Positions 21,246-33,200 of a stretch of 64,000 nucleotides of DNA are shown here, piece after piece (position 1 is the first letter of the stretch; every line of letters begins with the position of its first letter). Location of the stretch: assembly GCF_037893015.1 (NCBI RefSeq), contig NC_133663.1, positions 1,976,378-2,040,377 of the forward strand. The letters run 5' to 3'. The DNA is from Macrotis lagotis (lineage: Eukaryota; Chordata; Mammalia; Peramelemorphia; Peramelidae). The position numbers and the translations under genes were made by a program. The notes under the pieces are model-generated. The model ran no database searches. It worked only from the letters and a program-made list of their open reading frames with translations, and had not been told where the DNA came from.

Positions 21246-24200
21246 TTTGATTTACAGATGAGGAAAATCATTACTGATTAGAGAAATGCATGTCTTCTTA
21301 AACCTGGGTCTGGCTCTGCCAGTCTTCTAACTGAAGAAGTTTTGATGAGTGGACCTTGCCTGCTTTTAGGATAAAATACAAATTTCTCTGCTTAGCATTG
21401 AAAGCCTTCACCATATGACTTGCTCATTTTAAACCTGGGATCTGCCAGAACCATTCAGGTCTGCCCTCTGGGCTTTGAGGGATCCCAGGATGATAGGGGT
21501 GCATTGGAGGCAAGCAGTGGAGCAAGGCAATCTTTCCCTGGGCAGCTGGTCAAACAGCAAAGGTTCTCCATTCAGCTCTCAGCATCCAAGCCTTCCCCCG
21601 TCAGGTTGTGTCCCTGCGTCCCCTGCAGATTGACTGTCCAGGCAGCTGGTCTTGCCTGGGCTCTGCTCAGACCAGAGGCTGTCTTCTTCTCCCTGCTCTC
21701 TACTCCATCAGTGTCTCTCTTCTTCCTCAGTTTCTCTTACTCAGCTCTCCTTCCCCAGTCTTGTGTATCCATCTCTTAGGCTGAGATACCCCAGGTCTCC
21801 ACTTCATGACACAAAAAGTTCTTTGATTCAGCTTCCCAGCAATAAACTTCCCAGTCCCAAAACAGGGCCGGGCACATCAACTTTTGGAAAGCTCTGGCCG
21901 GCAGGAGTCCCTGGCACCTTTGCTGCCAAGGGGCAGCTGTCCCTGGGCTTCTCCTGAAGCTTCTTTTCTTTGTGCTCCACACACACACACGCACACACAC
22001 CCCGTTCCTGTTGGACTCTCCATGTAGGGAAGGGACATGTGTTGGGGCTCCTCTGCTGCAGCTCTCTGGCTCTACTCCTCCCAGACTTCTCCCTCTTCAC
22101 CTTGGCCTGGCTGGAATCTCCAGCTTCCTTTGAGACCCAGCCCGTGGTCAGGACGCCTCCATCCTGAACCATCCTATGTTTACATGTTTTGTCTTGGCCT
22201 CCTTGGGTACATGTGGCACCCTCCCCATGGGACAGGAACTCGAAGATGGGTCCTGTTTCTTCTCAAGATCCCCAGAGTCGGGCTGCAGGGCATCACGAGG
22301 AGTGGGTGTTTAGAACTGCATGGCCTCTGTGGGGATGGGGGCTCCACGGGCAGCCCAGTGCTTCGTGTGTCATGGGCAGAATTGAGCAGGAGCCTGGATT
22401 ACCTCCGGGAAGTTGGGCAAGGCTTTCATGGACCCACCAACTCATTTTCCTTTTACTTTGGCTCCCCAGGTGATAAAATAAATGCACAAGAGAGCATTTG
22501 TCGAGTGCTTTAGTGATACTTTAGTGCCCTAGTGTTGCTCTGGACCACCCTAATCCCCAGAGACCCTGAATGATGGAGGGTTCAAGGGCAGCAGGGAGAC
22601 AGTTGCACGTTGGGCATGTTACCAAGGTCAACTGATCCAGGAGACTGACAGATATTGTCCAGGAAGCATATGGCCACGGCAGTCTTCACAACCATCAGCT
22701 AAGCCAGAGGGGCCGCAATCTGTATTGGTGTAGGGAGTATCCATGCTGAAGAACCACAGAGCAGTGAGGCGATGCCTAATCACAGGACTGGGGATGACCC
22801 GGGACGAATCCACACCCATTGCCCTGCAGAGGACCTGCATGATAATGTCAGCAAAACCCCAGGGGGCCATTATCTCTCCGAACCCTGGACTTGAGTTGGA
22901 ATGAACCCATCCCAGGGGTGCGGGGTGGGGGTGACACTAGTGCGCTTCTCCTCTAGTCACTGTTTCTCAAGGGCTCCCCATAAAAAGCAGGACATGGGGG
23001 GGAACTCCCGGCCTCACATGCTTGGCCAATTCCAAAAATTCCTGGAATTCCTCCAGCTGGGGGGGAGCCTTGTCCTGATAGAGAGATTGGCTCCATGACC
23101 ACGCCCCTCTTCCTGGGAACAAAGCCGGCTCTGAGGCTGCTCCTCGAGGGGCCTCCGGCCTCACTTTCAAAGGTTAACTTCAGGTTCAAGAACTGACTAT
23201 GTAGATGGCATTAGCGCTCTTCTCCACCACCTTGGGATTCAGGGCCCCGGGCCAGCTCCCTGCCCCCCAAGGCTCAGCAGCCCCTCCCCGCAGGCAGACC
23301 CTGGGGTGCCCCACCTCCGGCCTCTTGGTCCTGGGCCTTCATGCAGCCATCAGGGACTGCTCCCACCTGTGATGTCATGGATCACAAGCCCAGAAAGCTC
23401 CTTTGGGGAGGGGGCAGACCCCGGGCCCAGTCCGAAAGCATCAAATGATGAAGGCGCACAGAGGCTCCGTCGTCCTCCTCAGCGACCCAAGCTTCCGAAC
23501 TCCGGCTCAGTCTGGTCCCCCCTTTCTCTCCACCACCACATCTAGCTCCCCCCAAGTCCTGTCCATTCTGCACCTGCAGCCTGTGGCCCCCTCATGCCCC
23601 CTTTAATGGCAGGGTTAATGTCTGGGGTCCACGATCCAGAGCTGAGCCCCCCATTTTATGGATGAGGAAACTTGAGGCCTCGGGAGGAGGAATGTCTTGC
23701 TTCAGGTCTCCCCCCGTCTAGCATTCAAGGCCCCCCCATGAGCCCGGCATCCCTCCAGGCTTCCCTGCCCTCCCCTGACAGAGAACTACGTTGGGTGGTG
23801 CAGTGGACGGAGCACTGGCCTTGGAGCCAGGAGGACGGAGTTTGAATCTGGCCTCAGACACTTGACTCCTACTAGCTGTGTGACCTTGGACAAGTCACTT
23901 CTCGCATCCAGGGCCATCTCTAGCCGTCCTGATTCATCTCTGGCCACCGGACCCACATGGCTCTGGAGGAGAAGGTGAGGCTGGAGACAGCACAGCCGCC
24001 CTCACTCCAGTCCGGTTCCTGTGCTTGTCATGACATCACCTCCCTGATGGCCTGGTCTTCTTGGGGAGTGAAGGACAAACAACCATTAAGCTCTGGTCAG
24101 ACTGACTCAGTGTTCCCGAGCTGCTCCCCCCATAACCCCAAATGTGCCCCCTCTGTAGTTCTGCTGCTGGTGACCGCCCTCCTGAAATGCCCACACATCC

Positions 24201-25846
24201 TGTCCCCCCACACCTCCTGCCCCCCAGGCCTCCCCAAGGCCCCCCAGGAAAGGCAGCCGCGCCCGACCGCCGGGGCGGGAGCCCTGCCTGGCACAGGGGC
24301 CCACTGTGACTGTCAGAGCACTGAAGGCTTATTCAGGCCTGGACTTCCTGCGTGGAGACGGCTGCCCAGAGGCGCCACACCCGTGCCCCTCGGGAGAGGT
24401 TGGTTTCTCTTGGCCTGCCCCGTCCGGGGCAATTGCCAAGCCCAGAAAGTCTTGTCTGAAAACGGCCGCGGGCCCCACGGCCTCCTTCCCTCCCGCTGCC
24501 CCCTCCACCGCAGTCTGGATGCCCGTCCCAGGGCCAGGAGTGAATCACCTCCGCTTGTCCTGGAGAAGCCCGGGAAGAGGGCGGGGGCAGGCCGGCCGCC
24601 CTCGGCGGGGCTGGGGGCTGGTTCTCGGAGGCAGCAGGGGACGGGCCTCCGGAGCAGCTCCTTGGCTCTGGAGCATCTTCCAGACGGGCTTAGGTTGGCT
24701 CTGGGAGGAGGGCTTTTCCGTGCTGGACAGCTCAGGGCTCAGGACCACTGTCTGCTTCACTACCCAGGGGGTTCCCTAGGCCACAATGTCTGGGGTCCTC
24801 CTCCCCACAGGGGATAAATATAATTGTGGGACCAGGAGTCCTCTCAGGTCCTTCCAGGAGATTTGGGGCGGCTGGAGACGGTCAGGGCCTTCATCTTCAT
24901 CAACCCCCCAGCCCGGTCCTCCAGTACCTCAGCCTGAAGTCTCACCAGCCCTGCCCAGCCTCTGCTTCCGCCCTGGAGGAGTCTCTCCCGGGCCTTTCTC
25001 TGATGGAGCCGCAATCCCTCCTGGTTCTGCCCCCACCCCCAGTCCACGCTGGGCCCTCCCACCCCACAGCTCCCCAGCTTTCCAGTTCCTTTGGGTGTTG
25101 TCTCCTCCAGTAGAACGGAAGCTCCACGAGGGCAGGGACTTTTTGTTTGTATTGGTAGCTACAGAGAACGGTGCCTGGCCGCTAGGGCTGTATCCTAAAG
25201 TGGATGATCCAGACCCTTGGGATCCTCTGCTGCCTGTGCCATGGCACAGCTCATGGGCAGTCATTTCCCTGGTGATGGGTCCCCTGAGAACCACAGGAGA
25301 GGGACCAGAAGCCTCCTTATCGGGGTACAATAGATCAAGGGTCAGACTCGTCTTTCAGAAGCCACCTCCAGCAGGCAAGGACGGGCTCTGCTCTCAGTTT
25401 TCCCACCTACTTAATGGGGGTGCCAATAGCCCCACCCTCCCAGGACCAGGTGAGATGATGCACATGCCAACCTCCAAGAGCTTTGAATGACTGCTGTTCT
25501 CATGAGGCCCCGGGGAAGGAGGCTGCCCAGAGTTATGTCTGGGGCCTGCACCTAGGCTCAGGTGGCCCTGGGCTCGGTGAGGTTCTGTCTCCCACCAGCA
25601 CCAGAGCCTCCTCCAGAGGCGGCAGCAGCGAGGGTTAGGTGGGTGAGTGGTGGTTGCCCAGTGGTTGCCGTTAGGGACAAAGCTCCCCAACTCTTCCAAA
25701 CGGGGCCCTCAGGGGACAAGGAGCCAGCCTGGGGGTGCTCGCTTCAAGTGGGGAGTCAAGTGTGATAACGCTCAGAAAAACAAAACGGTGGATGACGACG
25801 CAAGTTCAGGCCTGGGTTGGACCGCAGGTTTGTTTTCAAACCACTC
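21246..25846. other. Intergenic DNA between L1 relic and MELTF 3' end
   Basis: No supported gene. Contents: an old repeat-like piece near 21370-21430 (AGGATAAAATACAAATTTCT), a (CA)n run at 21978-22001, a MIR-like reverse relic at about 23635-23735, the composite SINE at 23786-24090, and an old LINE/MIR tail near 25110-25190 (GAGGGCAGGGACTTTTTG). The long plus frame 23957-24817 starts inside the SINE and is spurious. Confidence 0.6.
23786..24090 (+). repeat. Composite marsupial SINE (tRNA head plus unique tail)
   Basis: The head has TGGTGCAGTGGACGGAGCAC and TTTGAATCTGGCCTCAGACA. It is followed by a second block with GGAGGAGAAGGTGAGGCTGG, CTTGTCATGACATCACCTCC and GAGTGAAGGACAAACAACC. The same two-part structure occurs inverted at 45612-45872, and the tail alone at 16950-17065, so it is a real family. 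Confidence 0.85.
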
Positions 25847-25852
25847 TTTATT
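25847..25852 (-). promoter_or_regulatory. MELTF: MELTF poly(A) signal
   Basis: AATAAA on the minus strand (TTTATT on plus), about 1.4 kb past the MELTF stop codon. It is the first canonical hexamer found in that direction, which sets the likely 3' UTR at about 25830-27276. Confidence 0.7.
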
Positions 25853-27276
25853 AGTGCTTCAGTCTGTCACCCCCATCGCTGGCCCCCCAGGACCATCTAC
25901 ACCATGGAGCGCTCGGTGGCCTCCCTGTCAGACTCTGCATGTAGCCATGAAGCTGTAGCCAAGGCCGGCAAGGGCCCGGGCCTCTGGGAGCCGAAAGCTT
26001 CACAGCCATAGACCGGCCCGTTTCAGAACCTCCATCAGACGTCCAGCCCAGGGGAGCGGAGCAGGACCCAGGCAGGGTCTGGGCCATCGAAGGAAGGGGG
26101 CCTTGGATAAGAAAGAGGGGTCTCAGCAGCCTGGCAGTCAGTTGTCCGTGAGAGCAGGGGGCCATGGCAGGGACTGGAGGCCACGAGAGCAGAGGGTCCC
26201 AGTCTAGAAGCCTCTTAACCCCCACCAACTCCAATCCTCTATCCTTGCCAGAATGGTGAATTTTGTCCCTTTGCTTAGAGCAACAGGACCCATGGGACAG
26301 GGGCATGGAACAAGGGCAGAGAGTGGCCCTGGCCCCCCTTGGGGGCACCTATGACCATGGAATCCATGAAAGGGTCCCTGGGAGGAGTTCTGAAGTGGTC
26401 ACTGGGAAGTTCCCCGACCTCCCTGGCTCCTCAGTGAGAGGATCCTGCCCTGTCCTTCAAGGCAGTGTGGACTGAGGCCTCCCAGACTGAAGGGACTGTT
26501 GGGACGTTGGCCTTGCTCCTACACTGCTCTCTGGGCTGCCCTGCCCCTTAGCCAGCCCCCCAGTGTCCATGGCAGGCTTGCTCTCTGATGGGCATCTCCA
26601 GAATCAGCCAAGAGGCAAGGGAAGGAAAGCCAGGTGGCAGTCAGAGAGGGCAGCCGGGAGAAGCCTCGGCTGCTGATTGGCAACTTGCATTTGGCCCAGG
26701 TGATGGACTGGGCAGGCATGGGGGCCCAGAGTGGCGTGGCAGTGAGATGGAGCCCCAAAGCCAGAGCGGAAGCTTCCTCGGCCGGGCCTGGGAGGGTGAT
26801 ACAGGGGTGGAGGCTGGCAGGAAGGAGGCCAGGCCTGTGGAGAAGGGAAGAGCAGCCCCTGGAAAGCAGGACGCGGGCTCTTCTCCCCCTCCATCTCCGG
26901 CTCAGAGATGGGGTCCTGTGAGGCTGCTCCCCTTGGTGTGGGCAAGGGCCTGGGCTCCAGCCAAGCTGAGCCCACCGAGGATGCTGGCATGCCTCTCCTC
27001 CACCCCAGCCCCATAGGAGGCTCCCAGAGCTCAGCCTTGGGGGGCGAGGGGCTGGGGGCAGCTCTTCCTTCGAGCACATCTACCTTTTCCATTCAAATTC
27101 AAACACTGGGGAGTAGGGCTGGGGGTCCCTAGATTGTATTCTTGCTATAGATAATGCTGGCCCCAAGTGGGCCGAGGCGACTAGCTCTGCAGCTGGGCCC
27201 TCTGACTGCGCCCAGCCCACCCTTGCCTGCCTTTCCTGGGGGCCTCGCATCCTTTCTTCTCCCGGTGGGGGGGCTG
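25853..27276 (-). other. MELTF: MELTF 3' UTR (inferred)
   Basis: The region between the MELTF stop (27277-27279) and the AATAAA at 25847. No SINE or competing gene was recognised. The extent is inferred from the hexamer only. Confidence 0.6.
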
Positions 27277-30200
27277 TCACAGGTCAGGGCTGCTCAGGAC
27301 GGAGCAGAGGAGCAGCTGCAGCAGCAGGAGCAGCAGGACAGGGCTGGCGGTCGCTGCCAGAGAGGAGAGAGGTGCACAGTGAGGGAGGGACCCCTCGGTG
27401 GCGGTGGACTGGGGCTGGGGGGCTTCGGGGAGGGAGGCCTGTCCCCACTTAACAGATGAGAACACTAAGGCATGGAGGCTGGGGTCTTTCCACTAGCCCC
27501 CCGCCCCAGTCCCTGGGCCCAGGTGCTCACTCCCAGGGGGAGGCCACCTTCAGCCTCTATTTACACTTGGGGCAGTTTTCCTGGTACACTGTGGGGCAGC
27601 GGACACACTGCTGGCTCTGGATTCAAGAAGGCCTGAGTTCAAATCTAACCTTGGACAGTTTCTAGCTGTGGGAACCCAGGCAAGCTGGTCTCCCTTTTCT
27701 CAATGGTTAACACAGGATTACAGTAGCCCCTCCTTCCCAGGGTGGTAGTGAGGATTCAGTGAGGTCAGACTTGCAGTGCCAGCATGCAGCAGGTGCTCTA
27801 TAGATGCTCATTCCCTTATCCCTCCTCTCTTTTCCCCACGCGATCTTGTGCACAGATCTAGCAAAGCTTGGACTCTGGATCGGCGGCCCTGAACCTCTGG
27901 GCTCCGCAGCCCAGGCCTCTATTGGAGGCTTTGGCTTCATGCACCTCCTTCATTTGCTCCTCAAGGGATGCCCTCCCTCGACCCACAGTCCCTCCCTGGG
28001 GTTTAACACTCCATTCACCCACTAATAGCACTTGAGCCCCCAGCGGTGGGCTTCCCCTAGGGTACATGGGTGGAGACGCCTCCAGAGCCGTCCACACCCT
28101 CTGCCGGACTTCTGCCACTCGGGGTCACTGGAAGAGGCTAGACCCCCCTCCCAGCAGAGAAGCTCTTCCCCAGGGGAGGGCAACGCCCCTCTCCAGCCCA
28201 GCCCAACTCTGCCCTTCACATTCGTCCTTCATCTATGCCACCCAGGCTGCGGGGGCCTGGGCCAGCTGCTCCCCAAAGGAGGGGGGTCTTGGGGGCGGTC
28301 CTGGCTGCCAAAGGCCATGGCCAGAGGCCTGCTGCACGTGTGTGTGGGGGGCTTTCCGGGGTCTTCCTCACCTGCTCCGGAGCACTCGAGGGACTGAAGC
28401 CCCTCCAGGGAAGCCATGTAGTCCTGGCCCAGCCAGGCTGAGTAGGAGGTCTTCTCCCGCACGGGGACCACTCGGACCGTGGAGTCTTTAAACAGCAAGT
28501 CGCGGCCGTGGTAATCCGCGGAGTCAAACATCTTGAATCCATTCTTGTTGCTGTCGTTCCCAAACAAGTCCTGGAAGAGCAATCGTTCATTCGTTCATTC
28601 ATTCATTCGTTCTCTCATGCATTCCTTCAGGTGAGAGTCATTTTTCAAGCTCCTTCCAGGCCGCTTCTTTCCTGGGAAGCTCAACTCGAGCCGCCCGCCT
28701 CCAGAAGCTCTATTCTCCTGCACCTGCTTCATCTCCTCTGGGAGCCAGGCCCTCCCCCCGGGGGGCAGCCCAGGCTTCGGGGACCATAAACGGATCCGAG
28801 AAAACAGACTTTTCAATAGAAATAAATGACAAACTCAGCTATGGAGCAAATGAGAGAACTGAAGGGGGCGGAGATCGGCAGAGGGCGATGCTAAAGGAGA
28901 GAACGGATCCTTCCAGAATCAGAAAGCTCGGGGGTCAGTGCCCCCCCAAGAAAGGAATTCTTGTTGTGAAGTCCCTGACAGACGAACAGGAGGCTCACCA
29001 CCTCCCGAGGCAGTGCCTGTCTCTTGGGGCAACGCTAACTGAAAGGGAGTTTTCTCTGGATGAAACCAAAATGTGCCTCTTTCCAACTTGCGCCTGCTGC
29101 TCGTGCTTCTGGCCTCGAGGCCCGCTTCTCCGGGGACACCCCTCCTGGCCACCTGAACCTCCTCTTCTCCAGCCTGCTCCTCGGATAGTACGGTGCCAGG
29201 GCACTGCCTCTGGACATGCCCTTCCCAACCCTCCCATGGCGCCCCGGGCAGAGAGGTGACCCGAACCCTGCAGCCGGAGGCCTCCCCAGCTTTTCTGGCT
29301 GCCACATCACTCTGATGATTCAGGCCGAGCTTGTGGCCCACTCTCCCCGTCAGGTCTTTTCTAGAACAACCACCGTCTCTCCTTGACTCCCTGACACATC
29401 TTGCCCCGAAGTTGAGTCTGGGTACCTAAGGGCAAGGCTACACTGGGCCAGACCGATACATGGGGCTTGTCCTCCCCCTTGCTAGCTCTCTCTCCCAGCG
29501 TGGTGTCATTGGCAGAGCCCTTGAGAACATCCTCCCTGAGTCCGGGACCAAGTGCAGAGCCCGGGGGCCCTGCCCCGGAGACCTCTGCCTGAGGAGGGCA
29601 AATGCTCTTCGGTTCAAGTCTCCTTCCCTTTGTCTTCGAGCCCCCAGCATCGGGCAACAGCGCCGGGGACAGAGCGGGGGCTTCCGACGTGCCCGGTAAA
29701 ATGAGATCCAGCCGGACTCTCCTCCTTGGTAACCATCGGGAGCTTCAGCGCCTCGGACCGGCTCCTCCACTGGGCAGGATGGGAGGTCAAGGACAGAAGG
29801 CCCAGCCTGGTGAGGCGTGGACAGATGGAGCCTCTGGCTGGACAGGTGTGGCCGGAGCGCTGCGGTCTGGACGACTTTGCCCCTCAGCCTCCCTCTGGTG
29901 TAGATGTGACCTCATGGGGGTTGTGCGGTCCTCAGGACCCAGGGCAGCCCGAAAAGCTCACCTCAGAGCCCGGAAAGGTCAGTGGGGCTGGACTCTGGCC
30001 AGGCCCGGCAGCCGCAGAGCCCTGGGGGGCGGCTGGGGACTCCTCCTGAGACTTTGGACCCCCAGAGCAGAAGATAAGGAGCCTTGGGACTAATGATTAA
30101 GAGCTGGGGAAGGGGACACTGCCAGGTGGGGGAGCAGCACAGGAGCACTGGGTGCGCAGACCGGGTGGGCCGACTTTACCAGCAAGGAGGTGCCCAGGAG

Positions 30201-33200
30201 GATGGCAGCCCCCTCGGGAGAAGGAAGGGTCTGAGGGGAAGGAGAAGGGCAGCTGGTGTGGACCAGCTGGAGCCTGCGCTGCCGACGGGCCAAACTGGGC
30301 CTGGCCCAGACCACCAGAGGGAACTCAGCCCAAAGGTCGGGATTTGGGGGTTGCCACGGTGGCAACCAGATCTGCTCATCCATTGCCACCCCACCCTCAC
30401 CCCTTGCCCTGCCCCCCCCCCAGAATGCTGGAGGATGTTGGGCATAGACGGCCCTGAAGAGGGCCCAGCTCATCACAGAGGAAGTCCCTGGGCACCCAGA
30501 CTAATTCACCCCACTCCAAGGAGGAGCCTGGAGGACAACGTCCAGAAAGGAAACTGAGGCTCAGGAGGGGGGGCAACTTGGGACTCTGGCTGCTTCCCCT
30601 GGTCTGGTTGACTAGCTTGGCAGGGGGCTCAGCTGGCTCGGCACGGTGCCCCAGTCGTCTTGGGACGGGGCCCTAGCCAGACTGGGCTTGGTCTCCGTCA
30701 CTCCACTGTCCTCACCTGTGCTTTGTCCAAAAGCCCGTACACGGCAAAGATGTTGGTGTCTGGGTGGACCATCACAGCCTGCGCTGGCACTTGGGCAAGG
30801 TTGCAGGCCTCAAATTGCGTGACCTCGGCCCGGGCGCCGTTGGGACATAGCAGCTCATAGTCCTCAGACTTCAGGTGGACGGCCCATGCCTCAGGGTTGT
30901 GGCCTGGGGAGTAGAAAGTCACCGTGGGAAGTGCCCCAGTTCCCAGCCTCAGCACCCCACTTTTGCCCCTGTGCCCTCCACTGCAAAAGGGGAGAAACCC
31001 CGGAGACTCAGAGTCTCAGTCCCCCCTCCTCTTCCCCTCCTCTTCCTCTCCAGGCGGTTCCGGGGGCTCGGCCAGATCAGCTCCAGGCCCACGGCCTTAC
31101 AGGGTCATGGCCAACCCAAGGCCTCAGAGCCAGGCTGACCTCGGGCACAACTCTATGGCACCCTGTGGTCACGAGAAGCAAGAGGCTGATCGGTCCAAGC
31201 CTTTACTGAAGGGGAAACTGAGGTGCACAGAGAGGGGCGGAAGGCCCCAGGCTCCGGAGGGTGGACACAGAGGGTGCTTGTCCATTCAGCAAGGCGTCTG
31301 GGGGCCCCGGCCCAGCCCCCCGCGGCCCCGAGGTCTCTCACCATTGGTGTTGTCGAAGACGGTGGAATGTTTGACAAAGGCCACATCACCAGCGCCCTCA
31401 GCCAGACACCTGCCGAGACCGAGACCAGAGAGGGTCAGCACCCACAGGCGCTCCAGACATGCTGGTGGTGCTAAAGATGCCCCCCAAGAATGCCAGGGGC
31501 CCGGGGTACCTGAAGGCCCCACTGTCTCCATAGTAGCGCTCCTGGCTGTTCCCATGGCATCTGTTCAGACCGTGGTCATCCCCCACACAAAGCTCACAGA
31601 GCCCCGGCGGGTAGGCCTGGGCATTGTTCACAGGCACACAGCTGGCGGAGAAGAACTCACTCACAGCTGGAAGGGAAGGGGCAATGGGGAGTGGGGGTGC
31701 CAGGGACTATGGGCCCCCTTCTCGGCTGGCACACACATCCTCTGGCCAGAGGCCCGTGCCAAGCCCTGGGGTGGGGGGTGGAGGCCGGGAGGGCCTGGAA
31801 GACCTGATTCTGCATCTTCTGGAATGGGAGGGGGCGCTGGGGGAGGAGGCAAGGGATAGGGCAACCCAAAGCCCTGTGGGGGCGGTAAGGAAAATGGTCA
31901 CCCCCCTCCTCACCTGTCCTCTGACCCTCCTGACTGCCCCCTCCCGCTCCCCACCTTGGAGGATAGCACAGCCCTTGGGCCGGATGAAGCCTCTCTGGAC
32001 CAGGACCCCGATAGGGATGTCCCAGCCGGAGGGCACCCCGTAGCTGGAGTGACAGGACCGCTTGCCCCGGAGCTCGTCGATGGTGAAGGAGTAGGAGCTG
32101 TTCCTCCTGACCACAGCCACGGCATAGTACGTGTCCTTGCCGTCGTCTGCTGGCGGGGCAAAGGGAGGCCCATCGCCCTGTGTCGCCTGCCACGAGGCCC
32201 TGCCCATCTCATCAGATGATGAGGTTGGCACCGGGCCCGGACGTGCCCCCTGCTCCCCGGCCCTCCGACCCCTGAGAGCCGGTGGAGGCCTGGGGGTGGC
32301 CGAACGGGGAATGCCGGCCACACCCCTCCATGGTCCCCCCGACCATGTGGACCCCCGGGGCCTCCCCCCTGCACCGGGAGCCGGCGACGTGCCCGGTTGC
32401 TGCCACCCCCTGCCCAGGAGCTGCGTGAGACCTCGGCACCATCTGGAGCCTCGGTGGGATTTTTCTCATCTCACTGAGAAGGCGCCAGGAATGGGAACAT
32501 GAGGGAGGGTTCCCACACCCACGGGACAGGCCCGGATGCCAGGCCAAGCTGAGGGGCTCCGCAGGGGGCTGACCAAGTGGGAGGGAGGGAGGTCTCGTCA
32601 CTGCATGGAGGAGCTGAGGGCTCTCCACCAACACCTGGACCAGTCCCCCCCACAGAAGGGAGTGCCGCCCTCCCTCCCCCCCAGGCCTCCCGGGGCCTTC
32701 CCTCGGGTCTTGGCTCTCTGCCTCTCCTTACCCGGGTAGCTCTCCCCCGCAGCTGGCACCAGCCCGTAGGTCTGCCCTGCCGTGTAAACATCCCTTCCGT
32801 TCAGAGTGACCACATCGGCTTCCTTGGCCTGGGGGGGGGTGGGCATGAGTCGGCTTCCTTGTCTGGTTTCCCAGAAGCCTCCTGCACGTGCCCAGTGCTG
32901 GCGGGGGGTACGGACAGTGGGGCCCGGCCCCTCTGTGCCCTTCTCCTGCCTCAGGGCCCAGCCCTCTAGAGCCATAGCTTCCCTGGACGTCTGGCGGAGC
33001 CAGTGGGGCTCCCTGTGCTGAGCCCATGGTGGGGACGCCCCTGTCTGGGACCCGGGGCATCAGTAAGCCAGCCGGCAGATCCGGGGGGCGTCTCCTGACG
33101 GCAGCTGAGGCAGCGGGCCTGAGGACGCCACCCAGCCGTGGCCCTCGGTCCGGTGGTCGGGAGACATTTAATCGCCCGCCTAGTCAGGAAGGCCAAGAAA

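Noticed and set aside
23957-24817. Plus-strand 286-codon frame
   Set aside because: Its start is in the 3' tail of a composite SINE and the rest is GC-rich low-complexity translation.
30924-31859. Plus-strand 311-codon frame
   Set aside because: Opposite strand of MELTF exons and introns; composition shadow with no recognisable protein.
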